Below are positions 1-6,804 of a DNA stretch of 7,327 nt, piece after piece. The stretch is from Alphaproteobacteria bacterium. GTDB lineage: Bacteria > Pseudomonadota > Alphaproteobacteria > UBA6615. Made by a program: the position numbers and the translations under genes. How positions within the stretch are numbered: position 1 is the first letter of the stretch; the number at the start of each line of letters is the position of its first letter. Location of the stretch: positions 1 through 7,327 of the forward strand of contig JAQWSA010000023.1 in NCBI GenBank assembly GCA_029243445.1, written 5' to 3'. The notes below the pieces were generated by a model. That model was not told where the DNA came from. It searched no databases and saw only the letters and a program-made list of their open reading frames with translations.

Positions 1-1333
1 ATCCCATAGTAGCAGCCATGTAAACACCATGTTTCCAACCCCGTGATTCATACACTAATGGAAAAGTATTACTTAAACGTCCCCCAAAAATAAAAGCACT
101 TATTGGAACTCCATTGGGATCATCCCAGGCAGGATCAGCACTTGGACATTGAACCGTAGCACAAGTAAAACGCGCATTGGGATGAGCTGCCAGTTCATTA
201 TTATTAGGAGTCCAGTCATTACCTTTCCAATCAATTAAATGATCTGGTAGTTCCCCGCCTTTTCCTTCCCACCAGACATCACCATCATCAGTTAATGCAA
301 CATTTGTAAAAATTGTATCTTTTTCCATCATCTTCATTGCATTAGGATTTGTTTTCATAGACGTTCCTGGAACCACACCAAAATATCCAGCTTCAGGGTT
401 AATTGCATATAGACGACCATCTGCACCTGGTTTTATCCAAGCAATATCGTCTCCCACGGTACTTACCGCCCAATCTTCATATCCTTCAGGAGGAATTAGC
501 ATTGCCAAATTAGTTTTTCCACATGCGCTTGGAAAAGCTGCAGCAACATAGGTTTTTTCACCTTTGGGAGATTCTAAGCCTAAGATCAACATATGCTCTG
601 CTAACCAACCCTCATCACGTGCCATAACCGACGCAATACGCAATGAAAAACATTTTTTACCTAAAAGAGCATTGCCTCCATATCCACTACCATAAGACCA
701 AATAGACCTTTCTTCGGGAAATTGGACTATGTACTTAGTTTCGTTACAAGGCCATGAAACATCTGTTTGTCCATTTTCTAGAGGTGCGCCAACTGAATGC
801 ATACAAGGAACAAACATGCCATCAACCCCGAGCACATCCAAGGCTGCCTGCCCCATGCGGGTCATGACACGCATACTCATTGCTACATATGGTGAATCGG
901 TTAATTGCACTCCTATGTGGGCAATGTGTGAACCCAAAGGCCCCATACTGAAAGGCACCACATACATGCGTCTACCTCGCATAGCCCCAGAAAATAACTC
1001 GTTCATAGTTTGACGCATTTTTTCTGGATTCATCCAGTTATTTGTTGGACCAGCTTCTACTTCATTTTCTGAACATATAAACGTGCGATCTTCAACTCTT
1101 GCAACATCACTTGGGTCTGAACGTGCAAGAAAGCATCCTGGCCGTTTTTCAGGATTAAGGGGAATTAGTGTACCGGATTCCACCATCTCAAAACAAAGAT
1201 TGTCGTACTCTTCCTTCGAACCATCACACCAATGAACACTATCAGGTTCAGCTAGAGTTACCATATCCTCTATCCAGGATAGTAACTTCTGATTACGAGT
1301 ACCAACAACACTAGGTACATCCGGTTTACTCAT
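1..1333 (-). CDS. pckG: GTP-dependent phosphoenolpyruvate carboxykinase, C-terminus cut by window edge
   Basis: Converts oxaloacetate plus GTP to PEP, CO2 and GDP in the cytosol, the entry step of gluconeogenesis (reversible, can be anaplerotic). The minus-strand frame is open from ATG at 1331-1333 to the window edge: 444 codons seen of about 600 usual for the GTP-type family, so roughly the last 150-170 residues, including the lid loop, are missing. Visible motifs: DVARVE with the substrate-binding Arg at about 79; [10 protein letters not shown] at 123-132; YGSGYGGN at 214-221; Lys226/227 and His247 as likely metal ligands; kinase-1 P-loop FPSACGKTN at 267-275 with the hyper-reactive Cys271 typical of GTP-PEPCK; kinase-2 GDDIAW at 294-299; and FGGR near 416-419. 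These exclude the ATP-type PckA. The start is supported by a G-rich Shine-Dalgarno just upstream; another ATG 8 nt upstream is followed directly by TAA. It is divergent from the MFS gene. No frameshift seen. Confidence 0.97.
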   Translation of the reverse strand, partial: MSKPDVPSVVGTRNQKLLSWIEDMVTLAEPDSVHWCDGSKEEYDNLCFEMVESGTLIPLNPEKRPGCFLARSDPSDVARVEDRTFICSENEVEAGPTNNWMNPEKMRQTMNELFSGAMRGRRMYVVPFSMGPLGSHIAHIGVQLTDSPYVAMSMRVMTRMGQAALDVLGVDGMFVPCMHSVGAPLENGQTDVSWPCNETKYIVQFPEERSIWSYGSGYGGNALLGKKCFSLRIASVMARDEGWLAEHMLILGLESPKGEKTYVAAAFPSACGKTNLAMLIPPEGYEDWAVSTVGDDIAWIKPGADGRLYAINPEAGYFGVVPGTSMKTNPNAMKMMEKDTIFTNVALTDDGDVWWEGKGGELPDHLIDWKGNDWTPNNNELAAHPNARFTCATVQCPSADPAWDDPNGVPISAFIFGGRLSNTFPLVYESRGWKHGVYMAATMG

Positions 1334-1342
1334 TTTACATAT

Positions 1343-1363
1343 CCCCCCCGTCGTTATTCGACG
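1343..1363 (-). promoter_or_regulatory. pckG ribosome binding site (G7 tract) with adjoining small hairpin
   Basis: On the minus strand a run of seven Gs (1343-1349) lies about 9 nt upstream of the pckG ATG and is the only Shine-Dalgarno-like sequence there. Immediately 5' of it is a 5-bp stem, CGTCG/CGACG, with loop AATAA (1349-1363); the stem's last G is the first base of the G tract. Such a hairpin could partly mask the ribosome binding site, but that is inference, and the stem is short. Confidence 0.45.
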
Positions 1364-1515
1364 AATAAGTACATTTACATCTAGTAAGTTAAACAAAAAC
1401 CTGTATGAGTAAAGTATTCTAAATAATTACAAGCTTATTGATCCAGTAAATTAATGTACATTATAATTAAAAGTGCATAATATTTTCTTATAATTGCAAA
1501 AAAGGTAAATTTATA

Positions 1516-1538
1516 AACCGCGTCCGATCGACGCGGTT
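1516..1538. other. GC-rich perfect 9-bp stem-loop of unknown role
   Basis: AACCGCGTC (1516-1524) pairs perfectly with GACGCGGTT (1530-1538) around a 5-nt loop CGATC. It is the only GC-rich stretch in this AT-rich intergenic region. Read on the plus strand it has no U-tract. On the minus strand it is followed by an interrupted T-rich stretch, not a clean run. It lies between two divergent genes, so it terminates neither. It could be a regulator-binding site, a leader structure of either gene, or the end of an unannotated small RNA. Confidence 0.6.
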
Positions 1539-1614
1539 CAATCAAGTTAACCTAATTTGTACTTTATTTAATAGCTATAAATCTAACATTTTTTAATTTT
1601 TTTCATAGAAAATA

Positions 1615-2799
1615 ATGCCTAAAAATATAAAGTTTGTCGCCCTACTCGCTTTAATGTCTGGTCTCGCACCTATCTCAATCCATATACTACTTCCGATATT
1701 ACCGGAAATTGAAAAAGAGTTCATGCGTAGTAGCGGAATTACTCAACTTTCTTTATCCCTTGGGCTGTTTGCTATGGCATTTTCTACCATAGCTTATGGC
1801 CCAGCTGCTGATAGATTTGGCAGAAAACCGGTATTATTAACCGGACTATCTATTTTTGTCGTAGGTAGCTTGTTGTGTTTTTGGTCTCCTAATATTGAAA
1901 CTTTAATATTAGGACGAGTAGTTCAAGCAGCCGGAGGTGCTGCTGGCATGGTAATTAGTAGAGCCATAGTCAGAGACGTTTATAGTCGTGAACAGTCTGC
2001 ACAAATCATTGGTTATATGATGTCAATTATAATCTTAGCTCCAATATTTGCTCCAATCGTAGGGGCATTTATTACAAAATTATATGGCTGGCAGACGGTA
2101 TTTATCTGCACAACCGTAATAGGACTTATAGCTCTTATTTCTACTTATCTTGGCTATAGGGAAACAGCTACAATGAAAACTGGAGTAAATTTTTATAGCG
2201 AAATAACTATTGCATTTCCAACACTCATAAAAGATACAAATTTTTTGGCTTATACCGGCTATGCTAGCTTTGGAGTAGGTATGTTTATGGGTTTTGCAGG
2301 AGGGCTGCCTTTCGTTATGGTCGATTACTACCAACGACCGCCATCAGACTTTGGTTTTTTTATTATGTTAATCATGACTGGTTTTTTGATTGGTACATTC
2401 TTGAGTACAAAGATCACTCCTATAGTTGGCATAGATAAAATGATTGGTCTAGCAAGTTTTACTAGCTTATTAATTGGCTTATCTATGATAGCAATCATAT
2501 TGATGGGATTTGTTACCCCTTGGGCTATTTTTGGCCCTGGAGCATTAATGGCCACATGTCATGGCTTATCAATGCCGAACGCACAAGCAGGCGGGGTTAG
2601 TGTAAAACCATCGATTGCCGGCTCAGCATCGGGACTTCTTATATTTATACAAATGTCTATTGGAGCTTGTTTTGCTCAACTAGCTGGCATGCTACCTTCT
2701 ACATCACCCCTACCGATATCCATTCTTATTTGTTCTGCAGCTTTTTTAGCATTTGCAAGTTTTACATACCTCATAACGCGTAAACATATTGCTGAATAA
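1615..2799 (+). CDS. Bcr/CflA-family MFS drug-efflux transporter
   Basis: A 394-residue inner-membrane protein of the major facilitator superfamily, most like the Bcr/CflA (12-TM, drug:H+ antiporter) group; the substrate cannot be told from sequence. Hydrophobic segments alternate along the whole length in a 12-TM pattern. MFS motif A between TM2 and TM3 is clear at 62-72 (GPAADRFGRKP), and the family's SRAIVRDVYSREQSA segment lies at 115-129. A charged linker near 183-209 separates the halves. In TM1 the DMYLP-like motif common in the family reads HILLP here, with His23 where an acidic residue is usual. The ATG at 1615 is the first after an in-frame TAG at 1606-1608, fixing the start, although no good Shine-Dalgarno precedes it. 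The TAA is only 4 bp from the stop of the convergent pyk gene. Length and motifs look intact. Confidence 0.93.
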   Translation: MPKNIKFVALLALMSGLAPISIHILLPILPEIEKEFMRSSGITQLSLSLGLFAMAFSTIAYGPAADRFGRKPVLLTGLSIFVVGSLLCFWSPNIETLILGRVVQAAGGAAGMVISRAIVRDVYSREQSAQIIGYMMSIIILAPIFAPIVGAFITKLYGWQTVFICTTVIGLIALISTYLGYRETATMKTGVNFYSEITIAFPTLIKDTNFLAYTGYASFGVGMFMGFAGGLPFVMVDYYQRPPSDFGFFIMLIMTGFLIGTFLSTKITPIVGIDKMIGLASFTSLLIGLSMIAIILMGFVTPWAIFGPGALMATCHGLSMPNAQAGGVSVKPSIAGSASGLLIFIQMSIGACFAQLAGMLPSTSPLPISILICSAAFLAFASFTYLITRKHIAE

Positions 2800-2803
2800 A
2801 GGT

Positions 2804-4228
2804 TTATTGGTACTTACTACCAATCGTTGCGATGCGCAGGACATTAGTATTTCCTGGTGACCCGAAAGGAACGCCTGCTGTAATAATTACTTGATTATCA
2901 AACTTAGCAAAGCACTCATTTTTAGCTATCACAGTTGCGTGTTCCACCATTTCTTGAAAGCTATGCACATCATCAGTTACTACACAGTGAACTCCCCACG
3001 CTAACGCCATTCTTCTAGCAGTATCTTGACTTGGAGTAAGTACCATAATTGGTACTTTAGGTCTTTCGCGTGAAGCTCTTAAGCCAGTAGACCCTGAATT
3101 GGTATAGCAAATAATGGCTGCAGCACCTATTGTTTCTGCAACTTGTCGTGCCGCAAGAGTAATAGCATCAGCGCTAGTCGTTTCTGGTCTAGTTCCATCT
3201 CGTTCTATAATAGATCGATATTGCGGATCAGATTCTACAGATTTTGCTACTCGATCCATCATACTTACTGCTTCAACAGGATAATTTCCAATAGCCGATT
3301 CAGCAGAAAGCATTACAGCATCTGCTCCTTCAAAAACAGCTGTAGCCACATCAGAAATCTCAGCCCTAGTCGGACTTGCTGCCTCAACCATTGATTCAAG
3401 CATTTGAGTGGCTATAACCACTGGCTTCCCTGCCCTGCGAGCAGCTCTAGTGATAGATTTCTGTAGTCCCGGTACTTGTTCTATAGGCAATTCTACTCCT
3501 AAATCACCACGAGCGACCATAATACCATCACTTACAGATATAATCTCATCAAGATGCTCCATAGCTAGTGGTTTCTCTAGCTTAGCCATTACCCAGGCTC
3601 GATCCCCAATGATTTTCTTTGTCTCTATTATATCTGTTGCTCGTTGTACAAACGAAAGAGCCACCCAATCAACGCCTAAACCTAAACAGAATTCTAGATC
3701 TTTTTTGTCTTTTATTGTTAATGAACTTAATGGTAGAATTGCGTCGGGAACATTTACACCCTTATTTGAGGAAAGCACCCCTCCTACCATTACAAGGGTA
3801 TTAATAACGTCTGTCTTTACAGAAACTACTTTTAAACGAATTTTACCATCGTCAAGAAGCAATAGCATACCGGGCTTTAATACCTCAAATACCTCCTTAT
3901 GAGGCAGCGTTGCTCCTTTCATATTACCCGTTATATTACTCAGAACCAGTTGGAAATCATTACCCTTTTCTATAACCACTTCGCCTTCCATAACCCCAAT
4001 TCTAAGCTTAGGTCCCTGCAAATCAGCTAGTATGCCAACAGGTCTTCCTAAATCAAGCTCTACACTACGAATTGCTTTATGGATGGATTCTACATCCTCA
4101 TGAGTTCCATGGCTCATATTCAGCCTAAAAACATCTGCACCAAACTCAAAGAGTTGTCGAATAGTTTGATCATTAGAACTGGTCGGGCCAAGAGTGGCCA
4201 GTACCTTTACGTTCCTATTTCTTCTCAT
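2804..4228 (-). CDS. pyk: Pyruvate kinase
   Basis: Catalyses PEP plus ADP to pyruvate plus ATP, the last step of glycolysis, as a cytosolic (usually tetrameric) enzyme. The 474 residues match the usual bacterial length, with no C-terminal PEP-utiliser extension. Visible parts: N-terminal KVLATLGPTSSN at 8-19; RLNMSH at 35-40 with substrate-binding Arg35; ADLQGPKLRIG at 68-78 leading into the lid (B) domain, about 72-165; the PK signature around MAKLEKP at 214-220 with catalytic Lys216 and metal-binding Glu218; RGDLGVE at 240-246 with metal-binding Asp242; the SPTRAEISDVATAV segment at 285-298; and a C-terminal domain from about 345. The MRRNRNVK start is typical, and the only nearby upstream ATG is out of frame. 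The Shine-Dalgarno is weak. It is divergent from the molybdenum hydroxylase gene and convergent with the transporter. Whether it is the only isozyme in the genome cannot be seen here. Confidence 0.97.
   Translation of the reverse strand: MRRNRNVKVLATLGPTSSNDQTIRQLFEFGADVFRLNMSHGTHEDVESIHKAIRSVELDLGRPVGILADLQGPKLRIGVMEGEVVIEKGNDFQLVLSNITGNMKGATLPHKEVFEVLKPGMLLLLDDGKIRLKVVSVKTDVINTLVMVGGVLSSNKGVNVPDAILPLSSLTIKDKKDLEFCLGLGVDWVALSFVQRATDIIETKKIIGDRAWVMAKLEKPLAMEHLDEIISVSDGIMVARGDLGVELPIEQVPGLQKSITRAARRAGKPVVIATQMLESMVEAASPTRAEISDVATAVFEGADAVMLSAESAIGNYPVEAVSMMDRVAKSVESDPQYRSIIERDGTRPETTSADAITLAARQVAETIGAAAIICYTNSGSTGLRASRERPKVPIMVLTPSQDTARRMALAWGVHCVVTDDVHSFQEMVEHATVIAKNECFAKFDNQVIITAGVPFGSPGNTNVLRIATIGSKYQ
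2806..2824. terminator. Weak hairpin across the pyk stop codon, possible shared terminator
   Basis: ATTGGTA (2806-2812) pairs with TACCAAT (2818-2824) around loop CTTAC, covering the last codons of pyk just past the end of the convergent transporter gene. It is the only inverted repeat I see at this junction. Neither strand has a U-tract directly after the stem, so it is at best a poor intrinsic terminator; it may be chance. Confidence 0.2.
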
Positions 4229-4365
4229 ATAGCCACATCTAACACTTTTGTCCTATTCTTACAAAGATTAATAAATTTTTGGTAAAAAAACTATATTTTA
4301 TATAGCCAATTAGCTTCCTAAATGATAACGCAGCAACTTTATGCTTAATTGTAAAATATAAATGT

Positions 4366-4381
4366 TACTAATTAATTAGTA
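4366..4381. promoter_or_regulatory. 16-bp perfect palindrome, candidate operator
   Basis: TACTAATTAATTAGTA is perfectly self-complementary. Its centre is about 38 bp upstream of the ATG of the molybdenum hydroxylase gene and just downstream of a TATAAA box at 4357-4362. Size and position suit a dimeric repressor site. Against this, the sequence is almost entirely A/T, where palindromes arise easily, and no regulator gene is present in the window. Confidence 0.35.
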
Positions 4382-4400
4382 TGTAATTAAAATTAAATAC

Positions 4401-4404
4401 GGAG
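4401..4404 (+). promoter_or_regulatory. Shine-Dalgarno of the molybdenum hydroxylase gene
   Basis: GGAG ends 7 nt before the ATG at 4412. This is good spacing and the clearest plus-strand ribosome binding site in the window. It supports the chosen start of the CoxL-like gene. Confidence 0.8.
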
Positions 4405-4411
4405 ATAGTTT

Positions 4412-6778
4412 ATGCGTGAATATGGTATAGGGCAATCAGTACCTAGAGTTGAAGACCGCAGACTACTAACAGGATTAGGTAATTATACCGACGACCGCCA
4501 AGTTGCGAATGTAGCTTTTATGTCCGTATTAAGATCACCTCATGCAGCCGCAAAAATAAAATCAATTAACACCGCTTTAGCTAAAGACATGGACGGCGTA
4601 TTATCAATTTTAACAGGTGCAGATGTAGAAGCAGACGGTCTGGGTAATTTTTCTTGTAGTGTAAAACGTAAACAAGAAAATGGACAACCTATGCTGGAAC
4701 CCCCTTACCCTATACTAGCTAATTCAGCAGTTAATATGGTTGGTGCTCCAATTGCTATTGTCCTTGCAGAAAAACTAGAGCAGGCAATTGATGCCACAGA
4801 AACAATCGAAGTGGACTATGATACATTACCAGTCGCAACTGATACCGGAACTGCTTTGGAAGACGGGGCAGCTCAAGTATGGGATGAAGTACGTAATAAT
4901 GAAAGCTTCTATTTTACTATCGGAGATAAGAACAAAGTAGATGAAGTGTTTAAGAACGCAGCCCATATTGTTGAACTTAATTTTGTAATAAGCCGCGTCT
5001 CGGCAAATACAATGGAACCACGGGGAGCAATTGGTTTTTACGACCTCAGCAACCAACGTTACACTCTATATGCCGGCATGCAGTCACCACACCGTGTTCG
5101 TTCCGAATTAGCCAATAACGTATTATGCATTCCTGAATCACGTTTGCGAATTATATCACCAGATATGGGAGGGGGATTTGGAATGCGTGGAGCTCCATTT
5201 GCTGAGCACGCACTCGTACTATGGGCTTCCCGCAAAATTAAAAGACCGGTGCGTTGGGTAGCAACGCGCTCAGAATCTTTGGCAACCGATTACCATGCTA
5301 GAGATAATGTAACTACAGCAGGTCTAGCTTTAGACAATGTTGGAAATTTTTTGGGTCTTAGAGTGAGTACAAAAGCGAATTTAGGTGGATATCTCAGTTT
5401 TGCTGGTCCTCATTCTCCTACAAATAATTTAGGTGGCCTATCAGGTGTTTATACAACTCCTCATATCTTTGCTGAAGTTAGAGGTTTATACACGCACACC
5501 AGTCCAACAACCGCTTATAGAGGAGCGGGAAGACCAGAAGCGTCATACGCAGTGGAAAGACTAATTGAAACGGCAGCTCATGATCTAGGCTTTGATCCAA
5601 TAGAACTAAGACGACGTAACCTTATTTCAGCAAAATCATTTCCTTATGATACCGGTTTTGTTTTCACTTACGATTCTGGTGATTTTGAAGTTGTCATGGA
5701 TAAAGCAATAAAAGCTATTGATAGAGAAGGATTCAAAAACAGAGCACTGTTATCAAAAGATAAAGGAAAACTGCGCGGATTAGGCATTGCTAGCGTAATA
5801 GAGATAGCTGGAGGGCCATTGCCAATTCCAAATGAAGAAAGTGCTTCTATTCGTTTTGAAAGTGACGGGGGTGCTTCTGTTGTGATGGGAACACATTCAC
5901 ATGGACAAGGGCATGAGACCGCTTTCCGCCAAATAGCATCCGAACTTCTCGGTTTAAATTTTAATGAGATAAATATATTTTATGGTGATACGGATATAGT
6001 ACACCACGGTAAGGGCACATTCGGGTCTCGTTCAATAAGCGTTGGAGGTGCCGCCCTAAAACATGCTGCCGATAAAATTATTGCTAAAGCCAAAAGTATT
6101 GCAGCACATTTAATGGAAACCGCGGAAGCTGACATTAATTTTATAGAAGGAAAATTTATTGTTGAAGGAACAGATCGATCTATAAGTATTGTAGATATTG
6201 CCAAGGCCGCTTATTTACCAGCAAAGCTTCCAAAAAATATGGAAATTGGTCTTGCTGAAAATTCTATAGTTCTACCGCCCGGACCAACGTATCCAAATGG
6301 CTGTCATATCTGTGAAGTCGAAATCGATATTGAAACCGGTACACCCGAAATTGTGAATTATGTTGTGGTTGATGATGTTGGTTTAATGTTAAATCCAATG
6401 CTGGTAAAGGGTCAAATACATGGAGGTATATCGCAAGGTGCTGGTCAAGCATTAATGGAAGAAATTGTGTATGACGATAAAACTGGACAACTTCTATCAG
6501 GCTCCTTCATGGATTATACCATGCCTCGAGCAGACAACTTTCCATCATTCAATATTATTGGGCATGAAGTTCCTTCTAAAAATAATCCATTTGGATTCAA
6601 GGGTGCTGGTGAAGCTGGTACTGTAGGAGCTTTGCCCTCTGTTATGAATGCCATATGTGATGCTCTAAGGCCGCTGGGTATTCGTCACATTGATATGCCT
6701 GCAACTTCTGAACGTATTTGGCAAGCGATGCAAAATGCTAAAGATATAAAAAAAGACCCGGTTAATAACGGGTCTTAA
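4412..6778 (+). CDS. Xanthine dehydrogenase/aldehyde oxidase-family molybdopterin-binding subunit (form II CoxL-like)
   Basis: Large catalytic subunit of a molybdenum hydroxylase, 788 residues, close to the roughly 800 of CoxL-type subunits. The N-terminal part (about 1-145) is the alpha/beta-hammerhead domain opening with GQSVPRVEDRRLLTG. The molybdopterin-binding halves follow, with GGGFG at 253-257, the active-site loop AYRGAGR at 368-374, GQGHET at 498-503, and KGAGEAGT at 730-737 holding the catalytic Glu734. AYRGAGR marks the 'form II' group. True aerobic CO dehydrogenases carry a Cys in this loop (AYRCSFR), so CO oxidation is not supported and the substrate (an aldehyde, purine or other heterocycle) is unknown. 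The enzymes normally need FAD (CoxM-like) and 2Fe-2S (CoxS-like) partners. Neither is adjacent: pyk lies upstream on the other strand and a convergent peroxiredoxin lies downstream. No signal peptide is seen, implying a cytosolic enzyme. GGAG 7 nt before ATG supports the start. The last codons form a terminator hairpin. Confidence 0.93.
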   Translation: MREYGIGQSVPRVEDRRLLTGLGNYTDDRQVANVAFMSVLRSPHAAAKIKSINTALAKDMDGVLSILTGADVEADGLGNFSCSVKRKQENGQPMLEPPYPILANSAVNMVGAPIAIVLAEKLEQAIDATETIEVDYDTLPVATDTGTALEDGAAQVWDEVRNNESFYFTIGDKNKVDEVFKNAAHIVELNFVISRVSANTMEPRGAIGFYDLSNQRYTLYAGMQSPHRVRSELANNVLCIPESRLRIISPDMGGGFGMRGAPFAEHALVLWASRKIKRPVRWVATRSESLATDYHARDNVTTAGLALDNVGNFLGLRVSTKANLGGYLSFAGPHSPTNNLGGLSGVYTTPHIFAEVRGLYTHTSPTTAYRGAGRPEASYAVERLIETAAHDLGFDPIELRRRNLISAKSFPYDTGFVFTYDSGDFEVVMDKAIKAIDREGFKNRALLSKDKGKLRGLGIASVIEIAGGPLPIPNEESASIRFESDGGASVVMGTHSHGQGHETAFRQIASELLGLNFNEINIFYGDTDIVHHGKGTFGSRSISVGGAALKHAADKIIAKAKSIAAHLMETAEADINFIEGKFIVEGTDRSISIVDIAKAAYLPAKLPKNMEIGLAENSIVLPPGPTYPNGCHICEVEIDIETGTPEIVNYVVVDDVGLMLNPMLVKGQIHGGISQGAGQALMEEIVYDDKTGQLLSGSFMDYTMPRADNFPSFNIIGHEVPSKNNPFGFKGAGEAGTVGALPSVMNAICDALRPLGIRHIDMPATSERIWQAMQNAKDIKKDPVNNGS
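6748..6776 (-). terminator. Intrinsic terminator for the peroxiredoxin gene, overlapping the 3' end of the CoxL-like gene
   Basis: AAGACCCG (6753-6760) and CGGGTCTT (6769-6776) form a perfect 8-bp stem around an 8-nt loop. On the minus strand the stem runs into seven Ts (complement of 6748-6754, two of them in the stem), a classic rho-independent terminator placed about 30 nt after the peroxiredoxin TAG. On the plus strand it is followed by AATTTTAA, a weaker U-tract, so it may act in both directions. The hairpin encodes the last residues (KDPVNNGS) of the convergent CoxL-like gene. Confidence 0.8.
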
Positions 6779-6804
6779 TTTTAATAAAAATAAATTTTGT
6801 ATTT

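Larger units (their letters stand above)
1334..1614. other. Divergent intergenic region between pckG and the MFS gene
   Basis: About 280 bp of very AT-rich DNA with no supportable gene; the only ORFs are ATG-started runs of fewer than ten codons without a ribosome binding site. It must hold the promoters of both divergent genes. A TATAAT-like box can be read on either strand around 1460-1467, but neither has a convincing -35 at proper spacing, so I do not call a promoter. Two structured elements stand out and are listed separately: a hairpin beside the pckG ribosome binding site and a GC-rich stem-loop at 1516-1538. Confidence 0.7.
4229..4411. other. Divergent intergenic region between pyk and the molybdenum hydroxylase gene
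   Basis: About 180 bp of AT-rich DNA that must carry promoters for both divergent genes. No gene is supportable. A short inverted repeat, CTATAT/ATATAG (4291-4305), is followed on the minus strand by seven Ts, but its stem is all A/T except one pair and there is no upstream minus-strand gene to terminate, so I do not call a terminator. TATAAA at 4357-4362 could be a -10 box for the plus-strand gene, but no good -35 is found at 16-18 bp. The palindrome at 4366-4381 is listed separately. Confidence 0.6.

Noticed and set aside
729..1013. Plus-strand 94-codon ORF opposite pckG
   Set aside because: It lies wholly within the antisense of a clearly conserved PEPCK frame and resembles no known protein; it is a shadow ORF.
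1334..1614. CRISPR, attachment site, tRNA or small leader peptide in the intergenic region
   Set aside because: No repeated units, no cloverleaf and no ORF above a few codons with a ribosome binding site; only the two hairpins stand out.
3408..3902. Plus-strand 164-codon ORF opposite pyruvate kinase
   Set aside because: Antisense shadow of the well-conserved pyk frame, with Ser/Thr-rich low-information sequence and no ribosome binding site.
4291..4305. CTATAT/ATATAG inverted repeat followed by T7 on the minus strand, looking like a terminator
   Set aside because: The stem is almost pure A/T with a 3-nt loop, and no minus-strand gene lies upstream to be terminated. It is more likely promoter-region AT-richness upstream of pyk.
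4412..6778. Aerobic carbon monoxide dehydrogenase (true coxL)
   Set aside because: The active-site loop is AYRGAGR, without the Cys of the AYRCSFR loop of form I CO dehydrogenase, and no coxS or coxM is adjacent.
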